This document shows positions 37,876 through 47,087 of a stretch of 64,000 bases of DNA, piece by piece. The stretch comes from Pelobacter seleniigenes DSM 18267. Its GTDB lineage: Bacteria > Desulfobacterota > Desulfuromonadia > Desulfuromonadales > Geopsychrobacteraceae. Position 1 is the first letter of the stretch, and every line of letters begins with the position of its first letter. The notes beneath the pieces are model-generated. The model saw only the letters and a list, made by a program, of their open reading frames with translations, had not been told where the DNA came from and searched no databases. Location: positions 756,501 to 820,500 of the forward strand of contig NZ_JOMG01000002.1 in assembly GCF_000711225.1 (NCBI RefSeq), written 5' to 3'. Both the position numbers and the translations under genes were made by a program.

Positions 37876-38232
37876 TTTTTTATATATAAAAATTCCCCTT
37901 TGCATTCCCTCTCCTCATTTGAGGCGCCGTTGCCTGCCGCAGCGAGGAACGATGAGTCACGTAGATATTGAATTTTAATCGAATAAAAAATTAAGTAATT
38001 AATATCTCCAGGAAGATTAAATAAAAATATTTTTTAAATTTAAAGAAAATACAAACAAATTTTTAATTATCATAATCATAATTTTTAGTAATTCCCTGAA
38101 AAATTATGATTATTTTTTTATAAATAACTTATAAAAAAGAAAGGAGAATTTTATACGATTTAATTTAAAAATATAAATCATAAACAGAATCTATCATTAA
38201 ATATTTCTTCAGAATAACAAAAAGGATTTATT

Positions 38233-39315
38233 ATGAATACTTTCTTTAGAAAATCTCTATTACTTGTTGTTATTTCACTCATACCAATTTCATCATATGC
38301 GATTGATCTTGGTACATATAATGATGTCAAGTTCGACTTGGGTCTGCAAATAAACCGTGCATTAATGTACGTTGACGATGGATCTGACAAAGAATTATTT
38401 AATGTTGATAATGACAATAGCAGCACACGATTTAACTTAAACGCTGAGACAGCAATAGATAATGAGTTTACCATTGGTGCGTTTTTTGAGGCTGAGTTTC
38501 AATCAAACGCATCCAATGATGTGGATTTTGAATCAAAGTCATCAGATGCTGTTCTCAATGAAAGATATATGGAAGTTTATGTTAAAAGTAAGAGATTCGG
38601 GCAATTAAGTCTGGGACAGGGTTCTGGAGCAGCAGACGGAAACATGGAACGGGATCTTTCTGGCACCAATGTAATTAACTGGGCCAACCCAGCCCTGCTT
38701 GGTGGAGCTATCAGGTTCGGTCAGACCGGTCCAAAAATCTCACAAACCATGACCAATCTCGATTTTGAAAGCCGTTACGACCGTGTTCGTTATGATACGC
38801 CAAAGTTTGGACCGGTAAGACTTGCGATTAGCTACGGGACCAAAGACGATAGTGATGTCACTGAGGCCGGTGTCCGCCTTGAGAAAAAGTTTGATGGAGG
38901 GACAAGATTACGCGGTGCATTGGGATATTCGATTGAAGACACAGAAGAAGGAAACGACACGGGAAAAGAAAAAACTGTCGGGGGCTCATTCGCAATACTT
39001 CTTTCAAATGGAATTAACGGAACTGTTGCCGTAGGTAAATCCAGTGACGATGACTCAAGCAATCCTGATTCTAAGTTCTCGTCACTAAAAGTTGGATATT
39101 TGAAGGGCAGACATGCAGTTTCAGTGATGTATGCAATGACAAAGGACAGGAGTAAAAAAGGCGACGAAAGTTCTTCAATTGGTCTTGGTTATGTTTTCTC
39201 CGCAAAAGAGTGGCTGGATTTTTATGCCGGATATAAAGTCCATAGCCTCGACCGAAAGGGTTCGAATTATGACGACATTAAAATTCTGACCACTGGATTA
39301 AGGGCTAGATTTTAA
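38233..39315 (+). CDS. Outer-membrane porin
   Basis: A 360-residue Gram-negative porin. It has a signal peptide (RKSLLLVVISLIPISSYA, cleavage before IDLG), alternating beta strands, acidic loops (DDSDVTEAG, EDTEEGNDTGKE), and a C-terminal aromatic residue (GLRARF) as required for barrel insertion. AAGGA precedes the ATG by 7-8 nt. Codon use is AT-richer than neighbouring housekeeping genes. It probably admits the substrate or products handled by the adjacent hydrolases and ABC transporter. Confidence 0.88.
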   Translation: MNTFFRKSLLLVVISLIPISSYAIDLGTYNDVKFDLGLQINRALMYVDDGSDKELFNVDNDNSSTRFNLNAETAIDNEFTIGAFFEAEFQSNASNDVDFESKSSDAVLNERYMEVYVKSKRFGQLSLGQGSGAADGNMERDLSGTNVINWANPALLGGAIRFGQTGPKISQTMTNLDFESRYDRVRYDTPKFGPVRLAISYGTKDDSDVTEAGVRLEKKFDGGTRLRGALGYSIEDTEEGNDTGKEKTVGGSFAILLSNGINGTVAVGKSSDDDSSNPDSKFSSLKVGYLKGRHAVSVMYAMTKDRSKKGDESSSIGLGYVFSAKEWLDFYAGYKVHSLDRKGSNYDDIKILTTGLRARF

Positions 39316-39405
39316 TTCTCAGAAATAACGGCTTACACTTAAAAGCTTATAACCAATTCCTGACTGTTTTTTGTCAGTTTTTTGAAAAATTTGTCTTTCA
39401 TTTCT

Positions 39406-39436
39406 CATTGGAGCCTGCACTTAGCAGGCTCCAATG
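39406..39436. terminator. Strong hairpin after the porin gene
   Basis: CATTGGAGCCTGC and GCAGGCTCCAATG form a perfect 13-bp stem with a 5-nt loop, with no long T-run after it. It is preceded by a weaker CTGAC/GTCAG hairpin and T-run at about 39360-39385. It may end or dampen transcription before the next gene, or protect the porin mRNA 3' end. Confidence 0.6.
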
Positions 39437-39475
39437 ACTTAAAGATAAGTACGACAGACATAAGGAGAAAATTTA

Positions 39476-40129
39476 ATGATCATGAGAAATTTCTGTTTGG
39501 CTTTTGTCTCTGTTTTTATTTTAGGTTCAGTCAATTTATTACATGCGCAATCATTAATTATTTCAGAATATTGTGAATATAATCACAATGCAAGTGAGCC
39601 ACCGACATTCAATCATTATATCGAGCTTTACAACCCATCTAACAAAACCGTCGATATGACGCATTATCAATTGTGGAGAGCCAGAGACGGGGGCGGCTGG
39701 AACATCAACAACGGAGATGCTGTTAAGCCCCTTGATTTAACCGGGACACTGGCTCCGCAAGGAACTTATGTCATTACCCGTCCGCATAGCGATGAAAAAC
39801 CGGTGATCATCAAAGGACAGATTTCCTGGAACTTCCTGAACATCAGCGGTAACGACGCCATCGGTCTTGCCCAAAAAAACGATTCGGGCGAATTCCTCCT
39901 GATTGATGTTATCGGCACTCCCGGCAAAGCTCCGAAAACGGCCTGGGCAGTAGCCGGGATCGCTAAAGCAACCAAAGACCATACACTGCTGCGTAAACCT
40001 TCCGTCTGTGAGCCGACCACCGATTGGGCCAAGTCAGCCGGGACGGATGCTGAAAACTCCCAGTGGATTGTAAAAGATGAGAACGACATCAGCGATGTAT
40101 CGCAACATCACGCTGTTTGCGGCAAATAA
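39476..40129 (+). CDS. Secreted lamin-tail-domain protein
   Basis: A 217-residue exported protein. A signal peptide (LAFVSVFILGSVNLLHAQS) is followed by a lamin-tail domain at about residues 28-140 (LIISEYCEYNH, FNHYIELYNPSNKTVDMTHYQL, GTLAPQGTYVITRP, NISGNDAIGLAQ). Bacterial lamin-tail domains usually accompany extracellular nucleases, esterases or surface anchors; here it stands alone with a C-terminal tail containing two Cys. AAGGAG precedes the ATG. It is followed after 17 nt by the membrane hydrolase. Confidence 0.85.
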   Translation: MIMRNFCLAFVSVFILGSVNLLHAQSLIISEYCEYNHNASEPPTFNHYIELYNPSNKTVDMTHYQLWRARDGGGWNINNGDAVKPLDLTGTLAPQGTYVITRPHSDEKPVIIKGQISWNFLNISGNDAIGLAQKNDSGEFLLIDVIGTPGKAPKTAWAVAGIAKATKDHTLLRKPSVCEPTTDWAKSAGTDAENSQWIVKDENDISDVSQHHAVCGK

Positions 40130-40146
40130 TTTATGAGGTGTGATCC

Positions 40147-42057
40147 ATGACCGATAGTAACAACCAAAACGATCCATCGGCCGAGTCGCAGGGAACAGGT
40201 CACGATGGCAAGGGTTTCAGCCGGAAGCAGATGAAATTCCTGTTCACCTGTCTTTCGATCATTGTCCTTTCAAGTATCATGGCGTCTCTGATTCAAACCT
40301 CCTTCGGCAAAGTCAATGTCATGTCGATAAAAGTACCGACCCAAAACGGGCAATGGGTTGTCGCGGACCTCTTCAAGCCAAAGAGCGCGACAGCTGAGAA
40401 CCCGGCGCCGCTCGTTGTGGTCGTGCCCGGATTCCAGCGTTCCAAAGAGGCGTTGTCCAATATTGCGATCGAACTCTCACGGCGTGGAATCGTCGTCATG
40501 TCGATCGATCCGTACGCGCAGGGAAGTTCCAGTTCCTCTCTCAGCCGTACATCGGCAACGACAGAAGGGTACGGCATGTTTGCGCTGGTCGATTATGCCT
40601 ACGACACCCCGAACCTGAACTACATCGATAAAAACCGCATCGCCGCGACCGGACACTCAGCTGGCGGAAATGCCGCGATTCGCGGAGCAGCCTATTTCGG
40701 GAAGGAAGCCACGCAGACGGGGAAACTGAGCAAGCTGCAATCAGTTTTTGTATCCGGTTACGTGTTGACGCTTAAGGATTCCGTTCTCAAGCATGTCAGG
40801 GCCAATGTCGGCATCAGCTATGCCTACTATGATGAAGGTGCTTACCGGAATGAACAGGGAAACGGCGATATGCGCATTGCACCTGAATCGCTGCGCGCCG
40901 TGAACTCAGGGCTTAAACTGGCCGGCGAAGCTCCGGTCAAAGAAGTGGAACTGGGGCACTTTTACGGAAGGGCCGCTGATCGCAACCTGCGGGTGGTGTT
41001 CAACGAGAAAATCCTTCATCCGTTTCAACCCTATATCAATGAGGCGACAGCAAACCAGCTCGATTATTTCGAAAAAGTTTTCGATTGGAAAAGCCCGATC
41101 AAAAGCACCAATCAAGTGTGGGTATGGAAAGAGCTGCTGAGCATGGTATCCATGGTTGCGGCCATGGTGATGCTGATTCCACTGGCAGGCTTTATCCTTG
41201 CCAATGTCCCTTATTTTTCAAGCCTGATAAAAACGACTCCAGTGGCTCGCCCCTGGCCTCGTGGAAAAGGTCTCGTGATTTTCTGGGCCATACTCATTGT
41301 CAGTGCTTTAATCGCCTGCTTCTCCTACATTCCCATGGCGGAGCTCTCCAAAGTGCTGTTTCCAGATGCATCAAAACGCATCATGACCTGGTTCTTTCCG
41401 CAACGCATGAATAATGGTGTGATGCTGTGGGCCGTGCTTAACGGCACCATTGGATTTATCTTCTTCTTTCTTTCTTACTGGTTTATTGGAAGAAGGAACG
41501 AGGTCAAACCGGAAATGTGGGGTGTTGAGATCACATTGAGAGAACTTTGGAGAACATTCCTGTTAGCAATATGCGTGTTCCTCGGGTACTACATGGTTCT
41601 CTTTGCGATCTACTACTTCTTCCATGTGGATTACCGCTTCCTTTTCATGGGCGTCAGGCCGTTTCAGAAGGAACAAGTCATTCTACTTATGATGTATGCA
41701 CCGTTTTTCTTCATATTCTTTCTCTCAAACTCATTAAGAGCAAACGGGTCGTTAAGGCTGGAAGGACAGAAGGAATGGTGGAGTATGCTGCTGGCAGGTA
41801 TCGCCAACTCGCTTGGGCTCATGCTGATTGTCTTGGTTCAGTATGTGACTTTTGCCTTCACCGGGACGGTATATTGGACTGATGGTTGGCTCTATGTCAA
41901 TTTGCTCTTCGGAGTGGTTCCAATGATGTTTGTTTTACCCTATTTTAACCGCTATTTCTTTAAGCTGACTGGCCGGATTTATCTTGGGCCGATGATCACT
42001 TGCCTCGTATTTATCATGGTGTTGCTGTCAAATACAGTGTGCTACCTCCCTCTTTAG
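40147..42057 (+). CDS. Membrane-anchored alpha/beta hydrolase
   Basis: A 636-residue protein with three parts: one N-terminal helix (about 28-50), an alpha/beta hydrolase domain at about 60-320 (VVVVPGFQRSKEALSNIA, GIVVMSIDPYAQGSSSS, nucleophile elbow RIAATGHSAGGNAAIRGA, and a His in LHPFQPYINEAT), and a C-terminal region with about eight membrane helices (for example MLIPLAGFILANV, LLIVLVQYVTFAF-like segments). The single N-terminal helix would place the hydrolase domain outside the cytoplasm. The substrate is unknown. It ends the porin operon. Confidence 0.85.
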   Translation: MTDSNNQNDPSAESQGTGHDGKGFSRKQMKFLFTCLSIIVLSSIMASLIQTSFGKVNVMSIKVPTQNGQWVVADLFKPKSATAENPAPLVVVVPGFQRSKEALSNIAIELSRRGIVVMSIDPYAQGSSSSSLSRTSATTEGYGMFALVDYAYDTPNLNYIDKNRIAATGHSAGGNAAIRGAAYFGKEATQTGKLSKLQSVFVSGYVLTLKDSVLKHVRANVGISYAYYDEGAYRNEQGNGDMRIAPESLRAVNSGLKLAGEAPVKEVELGHFYGRAADRNLRVVFNEKILHPFQPYINEATANQLDYFEKVFDWKSPIKSTNQVWVWKELLSMVSMVAAMVMLIPLAGFILANVPYFSSLIKTTPVARPWPRGKGLVIFWAILIVSALIACFSYIPMAELSKVLFPDASKRIMTWFFPQRMNNGVMLWAVLNGTIGFIFFFLSYWFIGRRNEVKPEMWGVEITLRELWRTFLLAICVFLGYYMVLFAIYYFFHVDYRFLFMGVRPFQKEQVILLMMYAPFFFIFFLSNSLRANGSLRLEGQKEWWSMLLAGIANSLGLMLIVLVQYVTFAFTGTVYWTDGWLYVNLLFGVVPMMFVLPYFNRYFFKLTGRIYLGPMITCLVFIMVLLSNTVCYLPL

Positions 42058-42186
42058 TAGCAACAGCTTTTGGCATAGATTAATAAAAAAGCTTCCCCAT
42101 GATGATCCAGAAGGGCCTGCTCGTAATTCGGAAGGAATAGGCTTGGTTGCCAACCGTCGTCATTAGATCAAGATTTTTCCTCTAAT

Positions 42187-42216
42187 CGCGCTGCAAGGAA
42201 TCCTCCTTGCAGCGCG
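42187..42216. terminator. Perfect hairpin after the membrane hydrolase
   Basis: CGCGCTGCAAGGA and TCCTTGCAGCGCG are 13-bp perfect arms around a 4-nt loop. There is no T-run on either side, so its termination role is unproven. It lies between convergent genes. Confidence 0.5.
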
Positions 42217-42316
42217 AAATAAGCTTACGTAAAAGATTCCGGTCGATTGCCAGCCGTAACGACAGCCTGCCAACGGCAAACGGCCCTCCTCTTCCTCCCG
42301 AACAAGCTCCTATTGC

Positions 42317-42943
42317 TCATAGCGACAAAGCCGCCCGGATTTCCTCCTTGTTGAACAGATAACCGATCCGTTTGGCGAATTCCCTGGAAACGACCGACGA
42401 GTTCTTGGACCCGCCCATTTGCGCGCCGCCAATCTCTTCCTCAAATTTCATTGAGCTTTCGGCTAGCTCTGCGCCAGCCGGATTGAGAATTTTCAGGACC
42501 AGGGCACAGTGCACCGTTATGCTCATGAAAATATCTGATTTCCACTCGTTCACGTTAAGCAAAACGATCCTGCTTGCTGCTGAGCCTTGCGCCTTGGCAG
42601 ACAAATCTTGCAGGGGCAAGGTTCCCGGCACCGTTTGCACCCGATAACCCACCTCACTCAAGGCCCTGGCAATCGCTATCGCCATGTCTTCCGCCAGGGG
42701 CTTTCCTGAGGAGGTCGTCACAGTGAAGGGATTTCCAAATCCACCTCGTTGAAGTCCCACGAAATTGGCTGGTTTGCTGCCATTTTGCACATAGGGTCTG
42801 AAATCCTGAACGGACAGAATAAGACCGGCATTCCGGGTGGCCTTGAGCGGCAAGGAGATGGAACTGGACCGGTAATCGTATTGATTGCCAACAGCGCAAC
42901 CGGACAGCAATACGACGAACATGAGTCTTGAGAATAATCTCAT
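42317..42943 (-). CDS. Lipoprotein of unknown function
   Basis: A 208-residue lipoprotein with a signal ending in the lipobox LLSGC (RLFSRLMFVVLLSGCAVG). The mature part resembles YajG-like lipoproteins in outline (ILSVQDFRPYVQNGS, LAEDMAIAIARALSEVGYRVQTV, IVLLNVNEWKSDIFMS). It precedes no recognisable operon partner except the upstream lipoprotein, 23 nt away, so the two are probably co-expressed at the outer membrane. Confidence 0.82.
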   Translation of the reverse strand: MRLFSRLMFVVLLSGCAVGNQYDYRSSSISLPLKATRNAGLILSVQDFRPYVQNGSKPANFVGLQRGGFGNPFTVTTSSGKPLAEDMAIAIARALSEVGYRVQTVPGTLPLQDLSAKAQGSAASRIVLLNVNEWKSDIFMSITVHCALVLKILNPAGAELAESSMKFEEEIGGAQMGGSKNSSVVSREFAKRIGYLFNKEEIRAALSL

Positions 42944-42966
42944 GGCTATTGTCTCCTTGCTGAAGG

Positions 42967-43416
42967 TTATTGTGGCAGAGCTATTTTGTCCGCAAGCAAG
43001 TCCCTGAGGACTTCGTCGATCATCTCTTCCGGAGGTTTCCTGGCCAGCGACGTGCGATATGATTTTCCGGACGCAAACACGAAGTGCGACTTGGGATCGA
43101 CGAATTCAATGTTGATTTCAAGCATGTAATTGGTCATATCCCACATCCACCGGTCATGGTAAGTCACAATGGCATCAACCGAATAGGGTGGAGTTTCCTC
43201 GCTCCCGGTTGAGGCCTGGAAACCGAAATCGTTCAATTTGTCCGCGATGATTTTCTCCAACCCCCTCTTGTCTGGCTCAAACTTCTGCACGTATATCGTT
43301 TTAATAGCTGAGAAATTTACATTTGGGTCGGTATCCGACTTCACGACGACCTTAGCACATCCCATCATGACAAAAATCGCCAGAACAAACAAAATACTTT
43401 TCCTGAAAGTCTTCAT
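42967..43416 (-). CDS. DUF4136-like lipoprotein
   Basis: A 149-residue lipoprotein with lipobox VMMGCAK. Its mature domain has the small DUF4136-like pattern (NFSAIKTIYVQKFEPDKRGL, ADKLNDFGFQAS, YSVDAIVTYHDRWMWDMTNYML in segments). It is first in a two-gene lipoprotein operon with the 208-residue protein. No function can be assigned. Confidence 0.8.
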   Translation of the reverse strand: MKTFRKSILFVLAIFVMMGCAKVVVKSDTDPNVNFSAIKTIYVQKFEPDKRGLEKIIADKLNDFGFQASTGSEETPPYSVDAIVTYHDRWMWDMTNYMLEINIEFVDPKSHFVFASGKSYRTSLARKPPEEMIDEVLRDLLADKIALPQ

Positions 43417-43831
43417 TTTTGCCTCCTCTCACCCGTTTTTTCCACCTGTCCCCAAATGAAAACAACATTGCCCGTTGAGACTTGAGCCACAACCAGCGGA
43501 GAAACCAAAATGACTTTACATTGAAAAAATGCCAGGAGTGGCAACTCGATTTTTTCCAAAAGGGAAAAACCTTTCCTAACGGAACCGTTTTCATGTCCTG
43601 CAATTTCAGATAACGGCTCCTGGAAAGATTCAAAAGCTTCAGGAGATGAGAGCGAGGAATGGGTCCTTAGATTTTATCACTGCCAGAGCGGTTTTCAATG
43701 AAGGGAAGCTGGCACAGCCCTATTGGTATTGCGTCAACAGGGTGCCGGCAGGAGATCTGGTGGAATAAGAAAGCGGCCCTTACCAAAATTCATAAGGGCC
43801 GCGCCGAAGAAAGTCACTCAAACTGCTGAGC
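43417..43831. other. Intergenic region between lipoproteins and yfaZ-like gene
   Basis: About 415 bp. It contains the terminator at 43772-43801 and presumably the lipoprotein promoter. Nothing else was recognised. Confidence 0.5.
43760..43801 (-). terminator. Terminator of the YfaZ-like gene
   Basis: GCGGCCCTTA and TAAGGGCCGC form a 10-bp stem, followed on the minus strand by TTTCTTATT. Confidence 0.75.
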
Positions 43832-44401
43832 TCAGAAAGATCCCACAAAACCGATTCGGATGGAATCGTCAGCCGTGGTGTGGCCACTGCGGTCTTCAAC
43901 ATCAAAGCGGGTATTCTGGTAACCGAGATAGACCTTGACCTTGGGCAGCACCATATAGGTCAACCGGGCCTCAGCTTCCAGAAGGCGTTCGGAATCTCGG
44001 AAGGAGAACACCTTCGGAGCATAAAAGAATCGGCCGGCCACTCCCAGGCCCTGGAGTTGGGGCAATAAGTAATCAGCCCGCACCCCGATCGCAAGGTTGG
44101 CAAAATCAACGTTGGAATGGGTGCTGCCCGCATAGGCTTTGGCACCGGCCCCCAGACTTAAACCGGGAACATTGCCCGGTTCACCGATGAAATCCAGACC
44201 AAAACTGCCCAGCCGGGTATCTTTGTCGTCGTTATACAGGAAACGGCCATTCATCAAAGAGGTTCCATATTCATCGGCGCTAATAGCCCGTTCGTAAATG
44301 AACTGAAAGCTTTGGTCATTAAAACCGATATCAGCCGTATCCGCGGCGGCGGTCATTGCTGAAAAGCAGAAAATCAGAATCAGGGAAAGACGTAAAAACA
44401 T
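43832..44401 (-). CDS. YfaZ-family outer-membrane protein
   Basis: A 189-residue protein with a signal peptide (LRLSLILIFCFSAMTAAADT) and a beta-barrel pattern typical of YfaZ: GTSLMNGRFLYNDDKD, GLSLGAGAKAYAG, LAIGVRADYLLP, GVAGRFFYAPKVFSF, and the C-terminal RIGFVGSF ending in Phe. It is monocistronic with its own terminator. YfaZ proteins have no established role. Confidence 0.84.
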   Translation of the reverse strand: MFLRLSLILIFCFSAMTAAADTADIGFNDQSFQFIYERAISADEYGTSLMNGRFLYNDDKDTRLGSFGLDFIGEPGNVPGLSLGAGAKAYAGSTHSNVDFANLAIGVRADYLLPQLQGLGVAGRFFYAPKVFSFRDSERLLEAEARLTYMVLPKVKVYLGYQNTRFDVEDRSGHTTADDSIRIGFVGSF

Positions 44402-44760
44402 GTTGTAACCTCCGAAAATAAGTTGCCCATCTCCCGGTTTGAGAGATGTTATCCGTGCTGCGCTTCAGGCTTCGTCACAATTCTTTGGGCGGTGGTTGCT
44501 GAAGAAGAAGATCATGTGACACAAGATACCTGAGAAAATATGCCATACCCCATCTGCTGGCACAACGGCTATCGTCTGTAAACTCTGTTAAAGCTCTACC
44601 ATATCTTTTCCAGATTGTGAACAGAGGATTTCTATGAACAGCAATCCCCCTAAAAATCAAAATATCCCCAGGTCATCAAGGCTTCGCCCGGTTTTTCGCC
44701 CGATCAATAAAAAAAGGGCGACTTCCCAGCCGCCCTTTTTTTATTGATCTCGGGTTTATA
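44402..44760. other. Intergenic region, YfaZ-like gene to tkt
   Basis: About 360 bp. It holds the tkt terminator at 44706-44745. A 61-codon minus-strand reading frame here has no supporting features and is not called. Confidence 0.5.
44706..44745 (-). terminator. Terminator of tkt
   Basis: AATAAAAAAAGGGCG and CGCCCTTTTTTTATT arms around a 10-nt loop. The A/T tracts on both sides allow bidirectional use. It lies 16 nt after the tkt stop. Confidence 0.9.
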
Positions 44761-46752
44761 TCATTTGAACATTTTTTTGACCGTCTCAATCATGGATTCA
44801 GCGGTAAAACCAAAGTGCTTCATCAACTCGCCGGCCGGTGCGCTGGCGCCGAAGCCACTCATCCCGATCACCTGCCCCTGACAGCCGACATAACGCTCCC
44901 AACCGAAACAGCTGCCGGCTTCCATGGCGACCCGCAGCCGACATGCTTGCGGCAGGACCTCCTCCCGGTAAGCGGCATCCTGTTGTTCAAACAGCTCCCA
45001 GCTCGGGAAGGAAACAACACGGACACCGAACCCATCTGCATCAAGAGTTTCCTTGGCAGCGAGGGCATGTTGCACCTCGGAACCGCTGGCCAGCAGAATG
45101 ACCTGGAGTTCGCTCTGCTCTTTGGCCAAAATGTAGCCCCCTTTGTGCAACCCCTCTGCGGCCGCAAATTGTTCCCGGTCCACAGTCGGCAAGCCCTGCC
45201 GGGACAGTACCAGGACAGTGGGACCCTGGCGATTGCTGATGGCGCTGATCCAGGCTTCGCGCGTTTCATTAGCATCAGCCGGGCGGATCACCGTCACATT
45301 CGGCATGGCACGCAACGAAGCAAGGTGCTCAACCGGCTGGTGGGTAGGACCATCTTCACCGAGACCAATGGAGTCATGAGTCATGACATAGATCGGCGCC
45401 AATCCCATCAATGCCGCCAGGCGAATGGCCGGCCGCATGTAATCGGCAAAGACAAAGAAGGTGCCACCAAATGGGATCAGCCCCGGAGTATGGCACAGGC
45501 CGTTGAGGATCGACCCCATGGCATGCTCCCGAATCCCGAAATGGATGTTGCGGTCGCTCTGTCCGGGCAACCATGATCCTGCGGCCTTGATGTTGGTATT
45601 ATTTGAAGGGGCCAAATCCGCCGAGCCGCCAATGAGCAAGGGCAGCTTCTCCGCCAGACCATTAATAACCGCACCACTGGCCTGACGGGTGGCTTTAGCG
45701 CCATCTGCGGCGGTAAAAACCGGCAGGGAACTCATCCAATCGGCCGGCAGGCGGCCCTTGCTGACTTCAGCCCAGGACGCCACCGCTGGCTGGGATTTTT
45801 TTTCAGCGAACAGTTCGTTCCAACGTTTTTCCAGTTCAGCACCCCGAGTCAGGCAGGTCTGCATATGCTTGGCGACATCAGCCGGCACCACAAAGGATTC
45901 CTGCGCATCGCGGCCATAGGCCTGCCTGGTCAGGGCAAGTTCCTCGGCTCCCAGCGGCGCACCGTGGGCTGCAGCGGTATCCTGTTTGTTGGGTGCGCCG
46001 ATACCGATATGGGTCCGGGCGATAATCAGGGATGGCCGCGGGTCGTTTTTGGCCCGGGTCATGGCAGCATCAATCTCGGCCAGATTTTCACCTTCGACCC
46101 TCTCGACATGCCAGCCGTAGGCAAGATAGCGTGCTCCGACATCTTCGCTGAAGGCCAGCGCAGTCTCCCCTTCGATAGTGATCTTGTTATCCAGATAAAG
46201 ATAATTGAGTCGACCGAGCTTAAGATGCCCGGCCAGAGATGCCGCCTCTGCCGAGACCCCTTCCATCAGATCGCCGTCAGAACAAATCACCCAGGTCCGG
46301 TAATCGAACAGCTCGGCATCGACATGCTCGGCCAGGAACTGCTGTCCCATAGCCATGCCGGCAGCAACGGCGACGCCCTGACCGAGAGGGCCGGTGGTGG
46401 TTTCGACTCCCGGAGTGTGGCCGAATTCAGGGTGGCCTGCGGTTTTACTGCCGAACTGACGGAATTGTTTGATATCGTCCAAGGACAGATCATAACCGGT
46501 CAGATGGAGCATGCTGTAAATCAGCGCCGAGGCATGCCCGCAGGACAATACGAACCGGTCCCTTCCGGCCCAATCCGGGTTGGCCGGATTATGACGCATA
46601 TGACGCATATACAATAGATAAGCAATTGGGGCAGCCTCCATCGGCGTCCCGGGATGTCCTGACTTCGCCTTTTCCACCGCGTCGGCGGCTAGTAAACGAA
46701 TGGTATCAATCGATTGACGAATAACAGGATCGGAAAAATTTTGTGGCGACAT
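44761..46752 (-). CDS. tkt: Transketolase
   Basis: Thiamine diphosphate enzyme of the pentose phosphate pathway, supplying erythrose 4-phosphate used by the nearby aroF. The 663 residues show AVEKAKSGHPGTPMEAAPIAYLLY, TTGPLGQGVAVAAGMAM, the ThDP site VICSDGDLMEGVSAEAA, DNKITIEG, and the central IREHAMGSILNGL and HDSIGLGEDGPTHQPVEHLA. ATG 46752 follows AAGGAG at correct spacing; the longer frame to 46830 is not supported. Confidence 0.96.
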   Translation of the reverse strand: MSPQNFSDPVIRQSIDTIRLLAADAVEKAKSGHPGTPMEAAPIAYLLYMRHMRHNPANPDWAGRDRFVLSCGHASALIYSMLHLTGYDLSLDDIKQFRQFGSKTAGHPEFGHTPGVETTTGPLGQGVAVAAGMAMGQQFLAEHVDAELFDYRTWVICSDGDLMEGVSAEAASLAGHLKLGRLNYLYLDNKITIEGETALAFSEDVGARYLAYGWHVERVEGENLAEIDAAMTRAKNDPRPSLIIARTHIGIGAPNKQDTAAAHGAPLGAEELALTRQAYGRDAQESFVVPADVAKHMQTCLTRGAELEKRWNELFAEKKSQPAVASWAEVSKGRLPADWMSSLPVFTAADGAKATRQASGAVINGLAEKLPLLIGGSADLAPSNNTNIKAAGSWLPGQSDRNIHFGIREHAMGSILNGLCHTPGLIPFGGTFFVFADYMRPAIRLAALMGLAPIYVMTHDSIGLGEDGPTHQPVEHLASLRAMPNVTVIRPADANETREAWISAISNRQGPTVLVLSRQGLPTVDREQFAAAEGLHKGGYILAKEQSELQVILLASGSEVQHALAAKETLDADGFGVRVVSFPSWELFEQQDAAYREEVLPQACRLRVAMEAGSCFGWERYVGCQGQVIGMSGFGASAPAGELMKHFGFTAESMIETVKKMFK

Positions 46753-46873
46753 TGACAGCTCCTTAGGCATATTTTTGACGGCACATTGAAACAGGAATCC
46801 CGCTGATAAATCAAGGAAAAGTCGCAACACAAAAGATTAAAAGCGCTTGTGGGGAAAGATCCCGGCAGGCGGA

Positions 46874-46920
46874 TAAAAAAAGAGCCGATTCCGGAGGGAG
46901 GTATTTCCGGCAATCGGCTC
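46874..46920 (-). terminator. Terminator of gshA
   Basis: GAGCCGATT and a near-complementary CAATCGGCTC, with an inner CCGGA/TCCGG pair, are followed on the minus strand by a T7 run. It lies between gshA and tkt. Confidence 0.85.
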
Positions 46921-47087
46921 AAAACTGGAAAGGAGGTATGATGTTTCTGCTCAACATTTCGACTGCCACACCGATCTGTTGATGGTTGTGACTGTACCTC
47001 TCTCAGCCTAGGAAAAACACGTGTGAATTCGCATTTTCCAGTTGCCGGAGACACACTTATCGACTGTGCATTTGCACAGTGCGAGAC

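Larger units (their letters stand above)
37401..38232. other. AT-rich regulatory gap between rpiR and porin
   Basis: About 830 bp without a credible gene. From ~37.8 kb to the porin start the sequence is strongly AT-rich, unlike the surrounding GC-rich DNA. It contains operator-like sites 2 and 3. Many A/T tracts make individual promoters impossible to call by eye. Confidence 0.6.

Noticed and set aside
44475-44660. A 61-codon minus-strand frame between the YfaZ-like gene and tkt
   Set aside because: No ribosome site, no family resemblance, and composition like the surrounding non-coding DNA.
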